A stretch of 31,703 nt of DNA from a virus. Position numbers and translations under genes: made by a program. Below the pieces are notes generated by a model, which had not been told where the DNA came from, made no database searches, and was given only the letters and a program-made list of their open reading frames with translations. Below, in pieces: positions 1 to 7,989 of this stretch; positions within the stretch are counted from its first letter, which is position 1; each line of letters begins with the position of its first letter. The stretch covers positions 1 to 31,703 of the IMG/VR virus record IMGVR_UViG_3300046009_003547; one strand, given 5' to 3'.

Positions 1-96
1 TCATCAAACCGCCCAAGTAGAGTAATTTGGCTTATAACCAGAGCAGTAAGTAATAATATCTATGTTGAATTTAATAAAAGCCGGAGAAATGTATGA
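1..96 (+). CDS. 3' end of an unidentified gene (partial)
   Basis: Frame 1 is open from the left edge to a TGA at 94-96, while frames 2 and 3 both stop within the first 25 bases. The final TGA overlaps the next gene's start as ATGA, a common junction in phage operons and the main reason to believe this is coding. Only 31 C-terminal residues are visible (a mixed stretch containing WLITRAVSNN and ending KSRRNV), too few to assign a function. A chance open frame of this length remains possible. Confidence 0.5.
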   Translation, partial: SSNRPSRVIWLITRAVSNNIYVEFNKSRRNV

Positions 97-287
97 AATA
101 TTGGGATAAGTGGTCAGATAGTATACTGGGCCTAGGACACATAGTTAGTATATCTAGAGAAGGTAGTGAGTTTATAATATGTGAAGAATGCGATGGTTAT
201 TATGATAAGACATTTACTAAGGAAGAGACTATAGAACTATTAGAAGAGGCAATAGCCTGGGTAAAGGAGCAACCTGATGGACTTTAG
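93..287 (+). CDS. Small acidic hypothetical protein, 64 aa
   Basis: A 64-residue protein of unknown function. The start is supported by a GGAG at 83-86 and a spacing of six bases. The out-of-frame ATG at 89 stops after six codons, so 93 is the right start. The protein has two cysteines in an ECDGYY context and an acidic helical C-terminal half (TKEETIELLEEAIAWVKEQ). It has no signal peptide or membrane segment, so it is probably cytoplasmic. It overlaps the gene before it by four bases and the next gene begins inside its last codons, so the three look co-translated. Its orientation, opposite to the fibre operon, suggests it belongs to a different transcription unit, probably early or accessory genes. 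Confidence 0.75.
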   Translation: MKYWDKWSDSILGLGHIVSISREGSEFIICEECDGYYDKTFTKEETIELLEEAIAWVKEQPDGL

Positions 288-447
288 GTACAATAGACAA
301 ATAGCAGAGTGTTTTACAGAGGAATGTAAGGAGACTTTCCTTAAGACCGGCCCTCGACATGTATATTGTACACATTGTCAGAAAGACCGGCAAAAGGAAA
401 GAAGTAGGAAGTGGAATAAGGAGAAGAGTAAGAGTGTTGCTATCTAG
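277..447 (+). CDS. Small four-cysteine (zinc-finger-like) protein, 56 aa
   Basis: A 56-residue open frame with a good AAGGAG at 264-269 and start ATG at 277, overlapping the end of the previous gene by 11 bases. It has a CX4C pair (C12, C17) and a CX2C pair (C31, C34) separated by 13 residues, followed by a very basic C-terminus (KDRQKERSRKW). Cysteine pairs of this kind next to a basic tail are typical of small zinc-binding nucleic-acid-binding proteins; the role here is inference. The stop TAG (445-447) overlaps the stop of the convergent fibre gene through a shared CTAG tetranucleotide, leaving no space for a terminator between the two operons. Confidence 0.65.
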   Translation: MDFRYNRQIAECFTEECKETFLKTGPRHVYCTHCQKDRQKERSRKWNKEKSKSVAI

Positions 448-2753
448 TATGTCTGTGTAGAGGAGAGTAATACAGCAGGTGTACCTATACTAACCCAATT
501 AGCACTATCAGTAGCAAAGGCTGCACTTGCTTGGTGTTCAACAATACATCTATAATTAGTGCCTGCATTTTGTACTAAAGAACCTATTACATACAATGTA
601 CCTGTTACCCAAGCATTCGCCAAAACACCCTCTGTCTTTACATACCAACCAACTGGTTGCCCAGTTGTAGTATTAAGATTTTGTATATATTCCCCTGCAC
701 TTTCAAAAAATCCAACTATAGGAGTACCATATGAATATCTTTTATGTGGGTCAAGGTTCTTCCTATTACAAATTTCTACTAGTTCATCGCTTAAACAGGA
801 AGCACTCTGTTGAATAACTGAATTTATAGGGCATATTGATATAGCCGATATAATAGTTTTAGCTAATCTTGTTGTAACATTCCATAGACTAATATCAGTA
901 GCAAATGAGGCACTTGAAGTGTGTGTGGTATTACATGAGTAATATACACCATTTACATATACTCTATTGGTTGCCACATAAGATGTACTCGGTTGCCATA
1001 ATTTTTCTGTGACTTCCCCTTGAAAGAATACTTTTGTATACTTAGTATCTTCATGTAAAGCAAAGTATCTCTTTTGTGTATTTGGCCCTGGTAATGTTAT
1101 TTCATTTGCTGTAGCAGATGCCCCACTCATCCAAGCTCTTGCAACAGAGGCAGTATTTAAATCAGCAAAGAAATTCTTATCTATATCTAAGCAACGTAAT
1201 CTTATCCTTCCATTATTGCTATCTCTAACAGTATTATATGATATAGCGAACCTTTTAGTAGCTTGTGAATTTAATAATAATGAAATACTATCTGTATTTA
1301 ACTTTAACTGTAGTCCGTCTGCTAGTATATCTATGCCTGTAGAATAGTTTGCTACTGTATTTCCTGTATTAGTAGTATGTTCAAACCCAGGTACTGTTGT
1401 ACCGCTAGAAGAAGTAATAGCCTTTTTATGTAAATTATCAAAAGTAATAAAACTTTTACTATTCTTATTAAAAGTCATTAATTCATTTTCAGCACTAGCA
1501 GCTACACTATTATCCCAGCATGCTTCATCTAGTTCAGATAGCTGCCACCTAGTTCCTGCTTCTCTTTGAGTTACTTCAATTAAATTTCCGGTTGTTCTAG
1601 CTCCTGTACCATTAGACGTAACTATATCTCTACCTATTAAGAATGGGCCAAACCCACCCTCGTACCTAGCTGCAATAACTCTGTTTCTACCACCAGCACC
1701 ATCATAGAACATTGCCGCCGATCTGCATGGCCCAACATATTCCCAGTTTATACCATTATTATCAACTGCTTGCCCTGTTGTATGCGTAGGAAAAGTTGAT
1801 CCAGCAGTCATGTTAGCTACATTAGATATTACTTTATATTCTAATCTTGTCGTAGGATTATAATATCTCTCTAAATATTGTATAGATAAGCCAGAACTTA
1901 TTGCAGTAGGCAAACTTTGTTGAAAGCATGGTTTAAAAAAGACATTTTGATTATGCCCAGTGTATCCACCTACTTTACTGGTGAATCTAATCCCATAAGT
2001 ACTTCCGAATTTAGCTAAGTTAGAGGTTGTTTGGAAATTTACACTATGGAACTCGTTTTCATTTACCCAACCACTCCCTCCCCCAATCAACCCTGGGCCA
2101 TCAGAGTGTATTTGAATACCAACCTTAAACCCAACCAGCGAACTAATATGGAATCTATTGTATGCAGTGAAGTTTCTTGCTGTAATTTTTAAAGCTGTTG
2201 TAAAATCTTGTATTCTACCTATTTCAATGTGGGAATCTATAACATCTATAAATTCTATTCCAATATGGTTATAATCATTATACTTATGTCCAGAAGCACC
2301 GTAAAACAAAGCAGATGATATTAGGTTAATACCTACATAATTTCCTTGATATGCTACAGTTCCGGCTGTACCGATTGTTAATAAAGAGCCTGAAACAAAT
2401 TGTGTAAATATCAGTTTTGCACCAGTCATATCAAGATCAATAAATGGCCCTAGGTCAAGTTGACCACTTACAGCGTAGCTACCTGGAGTTACTTTAAGTA
2501 AAACCCTATTTGTAGCAGATGCTACTGCTTTAGCTTGTGTAATTAGTGCCCGTAGTGCTGGGCCTGCATCTGTTACACCGTCTGCAACAATACTAGCTGT
2601 ACTAAAAGTATTATCATTAGTCCAAGATATACCATCGCTAGTACGTAGTAGTTTTGTATCCTTAACCAGTGCAAGTCCTTCAAAATCCGTTGCACTAGGT
2701 AGTTCACTTGCTGTATCAACTATAGTTAAGCCAGGTAAATAATGTTTACTCAT
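444..2753 (-). CDS. Tail fibre or tailspike: beta-helix plus two carbohydrate-binding-like repeats
   Basis: A 769-residue virion surface protein, probably a receptor-binding fibre or spike. Residues 1-45 look like a short capping segment. Residues about 55-110 (VADGVTDAGPAL onward, then GSYAVSG) match the entry of pectate-lyase-like right-handed beta-helices, and the region to about 450 is rich in short beta-strands with Asn and Gly turns. Residues 585-628 and 714-757 are two copies of one module with pattern W-Y-G-V-Y.C-H-F..D...W, resembling carbohydrate-binding family 5/12 or ChiC-type folds. The ATG has an AGGA eight bases upstream, and the gene lies seven bases after the previous beta-helix gene. 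It is last in the leftward operon. No depolymerase active site can be assigned by eye. Confidence 0.8.
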   Translation of the reverse strand: MSKHYLPGLTIVDTASELPSATDFEGLALVKDTKLLRTSDGISWTNDNTFSTASIVADGVTDAGPALRALITQAKAVASATNRVLLKVTPGSYAVSGQLDLGPFIDLDMTGAKLIFTQFVSGSLLTIGTAGTVAYQGNYVGINLISSALFYGASGHKYNDYNHIGIEFIDVIDSHIEIGRIQDFTTALKITARNFTAYNRFHISSLVGFKVGIQIHSDGPGLIGGGSGWVNENEFHSVNFQTTSNLAKFGSTYGIRFTSKVGGYTGHNQNVFFKPCFQQSLPTAISSGLSIQYLERYYNPTTRLEYKVISNVANMTAGSTFPTHTTGQAVDNNGINWEYVGPCRSAAMFYDGAGGRNRVIAARYEGGFGPFLIGRDIVTSNGTGARTTGNLIEVTQREAGTRWQLSELDEACWDNSVAASAENELMTFNKNSKSFITFDNLHKKAITSSSGTTVPGFEHTTNTGNTVANYSTGIDILADGLQLKLNTDSISLLLNSQATKRFAISYNTVRDSNNGRIRLRCLDIDKNFFADLNTASVARAWMSGASATANEITLPGPNTQKRYFALHEDTKYTKVFFQGEVTEKLWQPSTSYVATNRVYVNGVYYSCNTTHTSSASFATDISLWNVTTRLAKTIISAISICPINSVIQQSASCLSDELVEICNRKNLDPHKRYSYGTPIVGFFESAGEYIQNLNTTTGQPVGWYVKTEGVLANAWVTGTLYVIGSLVQNAGTNYRCIVEHQASAAFATDSANWVSIGTPAVLLSSTQTY

Positions 2754-2757
2754 CTTC

Positions 2758-4143
2758 TTATCCTATATTAGCTGGATGAATTGGGTTAAAAGTACTTTGT
2801 ACCGCGCCGATGTCTATAAAGTAGTCTGGTACTGGTTTACCATTTAGGTCAGATGGTCTTGGGCCAGTAGACCAGTACTTAGTACCAGCAGCGATTGCGG
2901 GACTTGTACTTGTAGGATAGTATCCAGAATCTAACAAAGGATTAGTATTTAATGAGTCCCCTGGAACTGTTACCTGTGCTCCTAATTGGGCATTAAATAT
3001 AGGATACGTTGTTTGGTTATAAAATAAGTTATAACTATGAGTATCCAAAGAGCGTATCTCTAATCCATAGTTTGAACCAACAAGGATGTTATTAGTAAAT
3101 GATATTTCGTTTGAGTTATAATTATTACGTATATTAGATAATGTAGTTAGGCTTCTAATAAAGGTATTATTATATACTTTAACACCTGTCAACGCTGAAG
3201 TAACGCCATAACAGTCTAAGTTATAACTTACTTGGTTTAAGAACATATTACCATATACCTTAGTACCATTTGAATTGTCTGTACCTTCGCCGGAAATAGT
3301 ATTATTAAAACCGTCTTTAAAAATATTTGACCTAACGATAAGGTTTTTTGACCCAATAAAGATAGGTTTATTTACAGTGGCTCCAACATAAGCTAAACAA
3401 GTATTATACTCTATTACTCCACCAGTGTAACCAGCGGTCATCGTAGAGACAATTAAACAGTGTTTACTGTCTTTATTACGGTGGTCTAACGTATTATGAT
3501 GTACGTATATATTTCCTGACGTACCTGAAAACTGTAGACAATCTCCATTATTATCATTTACAGAGGGATTACTTATAGTACAGTACCCAACTTCAGCGTT
3601 ATTACAATCTAACCATACTCCATCACTACCTATGTTATCTATTATACAGTTTAGTACTTTACAGTTTTGCCCACGTAGGTCTAGGCCATTAAATGCCCCG
3701 CTGTTATCATGTAGGTAGCAGTTCTGCACTATAATAGATATATCATTTGTATTAGTGCTACCACCATTTTGAATTAACTTACCAGCATGTCCTGTTATCT
3801 CTAAACCATCTATAGTTACATGGTGTGTATTAGTTGAAAATACTATTCCAGCAGTAACACCTGGGCCTGGTATTATTTTAGGCATAGCTAAGCTACTATC
3901 TCCGTAATAACTAAGTACTACCCTATTAGCACTATCCCCAGATACACTCCAAGCAATACTTCTATCAGGCTGTGCATCACTACCATGTAAGGCCCAAGTA
4001 GTGCCTCGTTTTTGTAAGTATCTATTCCCTACAGCAGCAGTATGCCCAGTCCATAATGTAGTTTTCCATGTGTTAAAGGGAGTAGCTTCACTTAGCCCAT
4101 TACCATTTGTAGGTGCGCTGGGGTCAATATAGTATGTTGCCAT
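2758..4143 (-). CDS. Right-handed beta-helix tail protein with DIGA-type C-terminal anchor
   Basis: A 461-residue predicted parallel beta-helix virion protein. The N-terminus (MATYYIDPSAPTNGNG, then ATPFNTW) is the usual entry of secreted and phage beta-helix proteins. The middle is a ladder of short strands with Asn-rich turns (HHVTIDGLEI, VLNCIIDNI, NIYVHHNTL, LIVRSNIF). The last ~45 residues (KYW, RPSDLNGKPVPD, DIGAVQST) are the terminal motif known from choice-of-anchor-Q-type proteins, and the same motif recurs in the upstream neighbour. The role is probably host polysaccharide binding or cleavage at the tail tip. The junction with the upstream gene (TAAGAAGATG) is identical to that with the downstream gene. 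Confidence 0.8.
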   Translation of the reverse strand: MATYYIDPSAPTNGNGLSEATPFNTWKTTLWTGHTAAVGNRYLQKRGTTWALHGSDAQPDRSIAWSVSGDSANRVVLSYYGDSSLAMPKIIPGPGVTAGIVFSTNTHHVTIDGLEITGHAGKLIQNGGSTNTNDISIIVQNCYLHDNSGAFNGLDLRGQNCKVLNCIIDNIGSDGVWLDCNNAEVGYCTISNPSVNDNNGDCLQFSGTSGNIYVHHNTLDHRNKDSKHCLIVSTMTAGYTGGVIEYNTCLAYVGATVNKPIFIGSKNLIVRSNIFKDGFNNTISGEGTDNSNGTKVYGNMFLNQVSYNLDCYGVTSALTGVKVYNNTFIRSLTTLSNIRNNYNSNEISFTNNILVGSNYGLEIRSLDTHSYNLFYNQTTYPIFNAQLGAQVTVPGDSLNTNPLLDSGYYPTSTSPAIAAGTKYWSTGPRPSDLNGKPVPDYFIDIGAVQSTFNPIHPANIG

Positions 4144-4147
4144 CTTC

Positions 4148-6439
4148 TTACCTACATTGTGTTATATTTAAAATAGCTGTACCGGAGGTAGTTTTCCAGG
4201 AGTAGGCTGTGTTGGTTCCCATGTATATTGTAGCAGGTGTGTTAGGAGGTATGTAGAACCTATTTACCCACATTGTGCCACTGGAAGCGTTGCTTTCAGA
4301 AAGTGTTTGTCCAATACCAATACCTACATACGCACCTACTGTTAAAGACACATTCCTTATCTCTAACTTAAGTAAGTTATCAGCCATAAATTCACTAGCT
4401 ACGACAGTAGTTGCTTCTTTGTCGCCGGAGAAGATAGAGGGGATGGAACTTTTAGCTAGGGTAAGTTCTGTAACAGTGCTTGTAGTAGTACTTTCAAGTA
4501 CGTCCGTCCTACTATCTAATTCCGTTACCTTATCAAGTTGTACCTCTACCTCCGCAGGAGTATAACTAAGTAACTCTGACAACGTAGCCGAAGGATTAGC
4601 ACTATTAATTAAGTTCTTAGGATGTCCCGCGTTAGCTGTACTTTGTACTGCTCCTATGTCAATAAATGTATCAGGTAAAGGTTCTCCATTTACATCGCTT
4701 GGCCTAGCTTGTGTCCAGTACTTTAGCCCTAACCCTATTGGATTTGCTGTACCTGCGGTAGCACTCCCATCATCTGCAATAGTAACTGTACCACTAGCTC
4801 CATTTAAATCATACCCCAACACTCTCCAAGCGGTTAAGTCTGCCGCATTAGCTGCTACTTTCCTTCCATAAACACTACCTTTCCGGTCAAAGATATTATT
4901 ATCTATATTAAAAGTAGGGGAGCCATTTAAGGTCTCTATCCATATATTCCCATAGTCAGTAAATCCACTCTGCACCGCGCAATTACTTGTAATGTTATTA
5001 TATATATTATAAGTATGCCCTGTGACAGAGGTATGTGGTGTAAGGCGCATAGCTGATCTAGCATATACACCACCATCTATTGTATTATTAGCAATAGTAG
5101 TAGTTCCATTTACACCACTCGTTGAACGCATTAGTATTTGGAACAGATCGCTACTTGATACCGACACAGCATAGGGCTGTATACGCATATTCTTAGCGAA
5201 ATTACCTACTATAGTTGCATTGGTATAGTTACAGTCGAAGGCTATAAACCTCTTATTAACACTATTACCTCTGTTGCGTAAAATCTGTATATTCGGATAG
5301 TTATGCGCTAAGGTTGTACCTATAAATACCGCACTACCTCTTGATCCTGATACAGTTGTTCCAGTAGGAACTACATCATATTGCGGCCCACCGTAGTTAC
5401 ATACTCCATCGCGTATAATGATCTTTGCTATATCCCCGCCTTCCCAACCTACTGCAACTCCCCCATCGAAGTCTCCTACAAAAGTAGGTTTACCAGTAGC
5501 AATATCGGTTTCAGGTATAGTGCCACAATAGTTAGTAATCCAGTTGTATACTTCCAACTCCCCCGTACCGGTATACATACCACCAACTTTTCCAGGTCTA
5601 GGATGGGAACCTGCAATCTTGAATCCGCCGCCTGATATACAATGATTAACTGTACCATTAAGTCTTACCCTATCTCCACCTGTAATCCAGATACCATCTT
5701 TGGTATTATCACAGATAAATGTACCATTTTTATTACTAACATCTGTACATTGGTCTATCCAAACAGGGGCCGATTGATAATAGATAGCTCCTGTGTTGTT
5801 AATCGTAAACTGCCCTTCAAAAGTTATCCCAGTTTTACCAGTAGCAAAGATCATACCCCCGTTCCAACTTTCTGCATTACTTATAAACCAATAAGAGGCT
5901 CTTATATCTACATTACTAGGTGTTTGTCCAGAAGGTAATCTAACATATAAGGCTCTGGTTATTGTATCTAAGGTCTCTGTTATAATAGTCCATTCATTCT
6001 CTTGTATAGCTCCTAATACAGTAGCAGAGGAATTAGCATACAAGGATGAAGACATTCTAGGAAGAGCTATTCCATTTATAAGTAGATGACAGGTTTCATA
6101 TACACCTTTCTTCCATACATTAAGTCCTGCATCAGCTAGATACCATGGGGCATTTGATACCTTTTGATAACTATAACTACCTTGTAATTTAATACCATTT
6201 GAACCATTTAAATCAGTTGATCCGTCGAAGATAGCATCTTCAGATACGATAGTTAGCCCACTAGCAGCGATAGTTAATGGTTCGTAGTAAGGGGAAGGAT
6301 TTAATAGTATTAGCCTATCACCGGAAGTTGCTCCTATAGCATTACTATTAATAGTACTTAGCCCCACGATAGGGTTTGCCCTAGTACCTGTACCACTTGT
6401 ACCACTACCAGCAGGTGCAATATAAAAGTCTCTAGCCAT
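4148..6439 (-). CDS. Beta-helix tail protein with duplicated C-terminal module
   Basis: A 763-residue virion surface protein. Residues 1-40 (MARDFYIAPAGSGTSGTGT) again mark a beta-helix entry, and a strand-rich helix region continues to about 560. Residues 569-610 carry the same KYW, RPSD.NG.P.PD, FIDIGAVQST anchor as the 461-aa neighbour. A third segment, 625-763, starts with YTPAEVEVQLDKV, passes through a Thr/Ser-rich linker and ends in a beta-sandwich-like block (YVGIGIGQ, NRFYIPP, AYSW). This segment is homologous by eye to the whole 131-aa protein encoded just upstream. The start ATG lies one base after the preceding stop, implying translational coupling. Receptor binding is likely; an enzymatic role cannot be judged. 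Confidence 0.8.
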   Translation of the reverse strand: MARDFYIAPAGSGTSGTGTRANPIVGLSTINSNAIGATSGDRLILLNPSPYYEPLTIAASGLTIVSEDAIFDGSTDLNGSNGIKLQGSYSYQKVSNAPWYLADAGLNVWKKGVYETCHLLINGIALPRMSSSLYANSSATVLGAIQENEWTIITETLDTITRALYVRLPSGQTPSNVDIRASYWFISNAESWNGGMIFATGKTGITFEGQFTINNTGAIYYQSAPVWIDQCTDVSNKNGTFICDNTKDGIWITGGDRVRLNGTVNHCISGGGFKIAGSHPRPGKVGGMYTGTGELEVYNWITNYCGTIPETDIATGKPTFVGDFDGGVAVGWEGGDIAKIIIRDGVCNYGGPQYDVVPTGTTVSGSRGSAVFIGTTLAHNYPNIQILRNRGNSVNKRFIAFDCNYTNATIVGNFAKNMRIQPYAVSVSSSDLFQILMRSTSGVNGTTTIANNTIDGGVYARSAMRLTPHTSVTGHTYNIYNNITSNCAVQSGFTDYGNIWIETLNGSPTFNIDNNIFDRKGSVYGRKVAANAADLTAWRVLGYDLNGASGTVTIADDGSATAGTANPIGLGLKYWTQARPSDVNGEPLPDTFIDIGAVQSTANAGHPKNLINSANPSATLSELLSYTPAEVEVQLDKVTELDSRTDVLESTTTSTVTELTLAKSSIPSIFSGDKEATTVVASEFMADNLLKLEIRNVSLTVGAYVGIGIGQTLSESNASSGTMWVNRFYIPPNTPATIYMGTNTAYSWKTTSGTAILNITQCR

Positions 6440-6440
6440 C

Positions 6441-6836
6441 TTAAACCCCTTGTACTAAATGTACACTAACAGTGGCCCCGCCACCTAACCAGCTATAGAA
6501 ACTATAGTTTGCAATATTAATATAACAAGGGCCAGAGGAAGTAGGTAGTTTAAACCGTGTCACGTTATTAACACCGCTTGCGGCATTAGCCTCTGCCTCG
6601 CTCTGCGACTGCCCTAGACCTATATAAACTACATTACTAACACTTAGGTTCTCTGCACAAAGTACTTTAGCGCCTGTAGCACATGCTTCACTCTGACCAG
6701 CAACGCTGGTAGTCGCACTCTTAGTACTATCATATATAGAAGGTAAGAATGGAGTTTGTACAGCAGCCGATAGGCTATCTACAAGTGCTAGCCTTGCATT
6801 TACTTCTGCAGTAGTATAGTTAATCTTTTCCATCAA
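6441..6836 (-). CDS. Small tail protein, paralogue of the C-terminal module of the 763-aa protein
   Basis: A 130-131-residue protein. Its N-terminus (INYTTAEVNARLALVDSL) and C-terminal block (VVYIGLGQSQSEAEANAASG, NVTRFKLP, SFYSW) align with residues 625-763 of the neighbouring beta-helix protein, so it is a stand-alone version of that domain. The longest frame begins with TTG at 6836, but the ATG at 6833 follows AAGGAAGG at a normal distance and is the preferred start. The gene overlaps the upstream 30-aa gene by about 17 bases. The domain is probably a head-domain-like or knob-like binding module, but its precise function is unknown. Confidence 0.75.
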   Translation of the reverse strand: MMEKINYTTAEVNARLALVDSLSAAVQTPFLPSIYDSTKSATTSVAGQSEACATGAKVLCAENLSVSNVVYIGLGQSQSEAEANAASGVNNVTRFKLPTSSGPCYINIANYSFYSWLGGGATVSVHLVQGV

Positions 6837-6912
6837 AGTCCTTCCTTTGTTTAGGCAAGCTCCATAGGTTCACTGGAGGGAATTTAAAGTCAGGCCATTG
6901 AGCTACGCTCAT
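6820..6912 (-). CDS. Conserved-looking 30-aa protein in the tail fibre cluster
   Basis: A 30-residue frame that begins MSVAQWPDFKFPPVNLWSLP and ends in a Lys/Asp-rich tail. The start follows AGGAG at about eight bases and overlaps the upstream gene's stop as TAATG, so translational coupling is likely. It runs about 17 bases into the next gene. From memory, very short phage proteins with a WP.F.FPP.NLW core occur near tail fibre genes in other siphophages; I could not verify this here. It fills an otherwise unexplained gap of about 75 bases. Function is unknown; its position suggests a virion or assembly role. Confidence 0.65.
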   Translation of the reverse strand: MSVAQWPDFKFPPVNLWSLPKQRKDFDGKD

Positions 6913-7415
6913 TATAGTTCTCCTACTGTTACATCTATAGATCGGTCAAACTGTTCAACCTTACCATCTTTACGAAGAATAGTTATATGGTTAGTTAAGG
7001 TAAACAATGCTAGCGCCCCTGTATCTACTACCTTAACACTACATACTCCGTCATCAAAAGATGGGTCAGCTAGAGTAACTCCTACTGACGCACTAAAAGT
7101 GCTTGCAGTTATACTATCCCCTGTATTAAGCATAAGATTCCAAGGTACTGCAAGCCATATTACAGTACCATCAGTAGTCTTACCATTAGCTTTCGTAGCA
7201 AAAGTAGGTTCAGTGCTTGCACTGATGCCTGGATTCATACATACATAGTAAAACCCATTCGGCATCGACGGCCTCATTGTATCATCTAACAAGTACTCTG
7301 TAGAAGATACTCTTTCTTTAGGTCTATAGACGAAAGGATAGTACTTCTCATCCATTGGGTCATGGAGAAAGGGGTACTTAACTACTTTCTTATTAGATGA
7401 TATAATCAGGGACAT
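6912..7415 (-). CDS. Putative fibre-tail adaptor-like protein
   Basis: A 167-residue protein in two parts. Residues 1-95 contain a phage structural motif (PNGFYYVCMNPG, then TTDGTVIWLAVP). Residues 95-167 are an Ig-like beta-sandwich (GDSITASTFSASVGVTL, then FTLTNHITI and a RKDGKVEQFDRSIDVTV end). The second part resembles the domain called fibre-tail adaptor in siphophages, with the usual pattern of a SITSSTW-like strand and a final DRS strand. It sits between the upstream virion protein (four bases away) and the 30-aa gene (one-base overlap). It probably links distal fibre proteins to the tail tip. The assignment rests on pattern recognition only. Confidence 0.65.
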   Translation of the reverse strand: MSLIISSNKKVVKYPFLHDPMDEKYYPFVYRPKERVSSTEYLLDDTMRPSMPNGFYYVCMNPGISASTEPTFATKANGKTTDGTVIWLAVPWNLMLNTGDSITASTFSASVGVTLADPSFDDGVCSVKVVDTGALALFTLTNHITILRKDGKVEQFDRSIDVTVGEL

Positions 7416-7419
7416 AGTA

Positions 7420-7980
7420 TTATGCAGTAGCCGCAGTAAGAGTAACAGTTACATTAAGTATATCGCCGGAGATAACACTTCTATTGCCAGCGCCAAAGGC
7501 CGCGCCGCCAATAAGGATACCAGTAGTACCACCTTTAGTATTATTAGTAGTAACAAAAGCCCCACCAATAGTAACAGTAGCATTAATATTAAACACAGCT
7601 TTACTAGCTGAGTTGTCCACACTTTGCGATGCAACAGTACCAAGCGTCAGCGCCTGTCTATTTGCTTCACTATAACCAGTAACTTCAGTCCAACCACCGT
7701 GTGAGGCCATAGTATCTGCCGCCGCAATAGTAGGTGTCGAAGACACTAAACCTACATAGAAGGCCGCAGTATATGTACTACCTTTCCAGAATTTATTAAG
7801 TATCTCATTAAGTCCTTCGTTTACAACAATGTTATATACTTCTTCCTTCCACTTAAGCGTACCGTCGGCACTGTAACACTCGAAAGTATACTTATTCCGT
7901 GTCTTTAAACCTACAGCACTCTGTGCTCCAGCAACTAGACCGGCTTCCGTCCCCATAACTGTATTAATTTCTTCTAACAT
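7420..7980 (-). CDS. Phage virion or tail-tip associated protein, 186 aa
   Basis: A 186-residue protein of a family common next to fibre genes in many tailed phages. Its hallmarks are a VVNEGLNEILNKFW segment (residues ~52-65), a YVGLVSSTP segment, AADTMASHGGWTEVTGYS (~87-104), a SKAVFNINA strand and a terminal SGDILNVTVTLTAA strand. The fold is probably all-beta and virion-associated; the precise role is not established. There is no signal peptide or membrane segment. The start has a GGGGAAAAG ribosome site that overlaps the end of the preceding gene. The four-base spacing to the following adaptor-like gene supports one operon. Confidence 0.7.
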   Translation of the reverse strand: MLEEINTVMGTEAGLVAGAQSAVGLKTRNKYTFECYSADGTLKWKEEVYNIVVNEGLNEILNKFWKGSTYTAAFYVGLVSSTPTIAAADTMASHGGWTEVTGYSEANRQALTLGTVASQSVDNSASKAVFNINATVTIGGAFVTTNNTKGGTTGILIGGAAFGAGNRSVISGDILNVTVTLTAATA

Positions 7981-7989
7981 TCTTTTCCC

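Noticed and set aside
6834-6836. TTG start for the 131-aa paralogue
   Set aside because: The ATG immediately after it (6833) is at a better distance from AAGGAAGG and is a stronger initiation codon.
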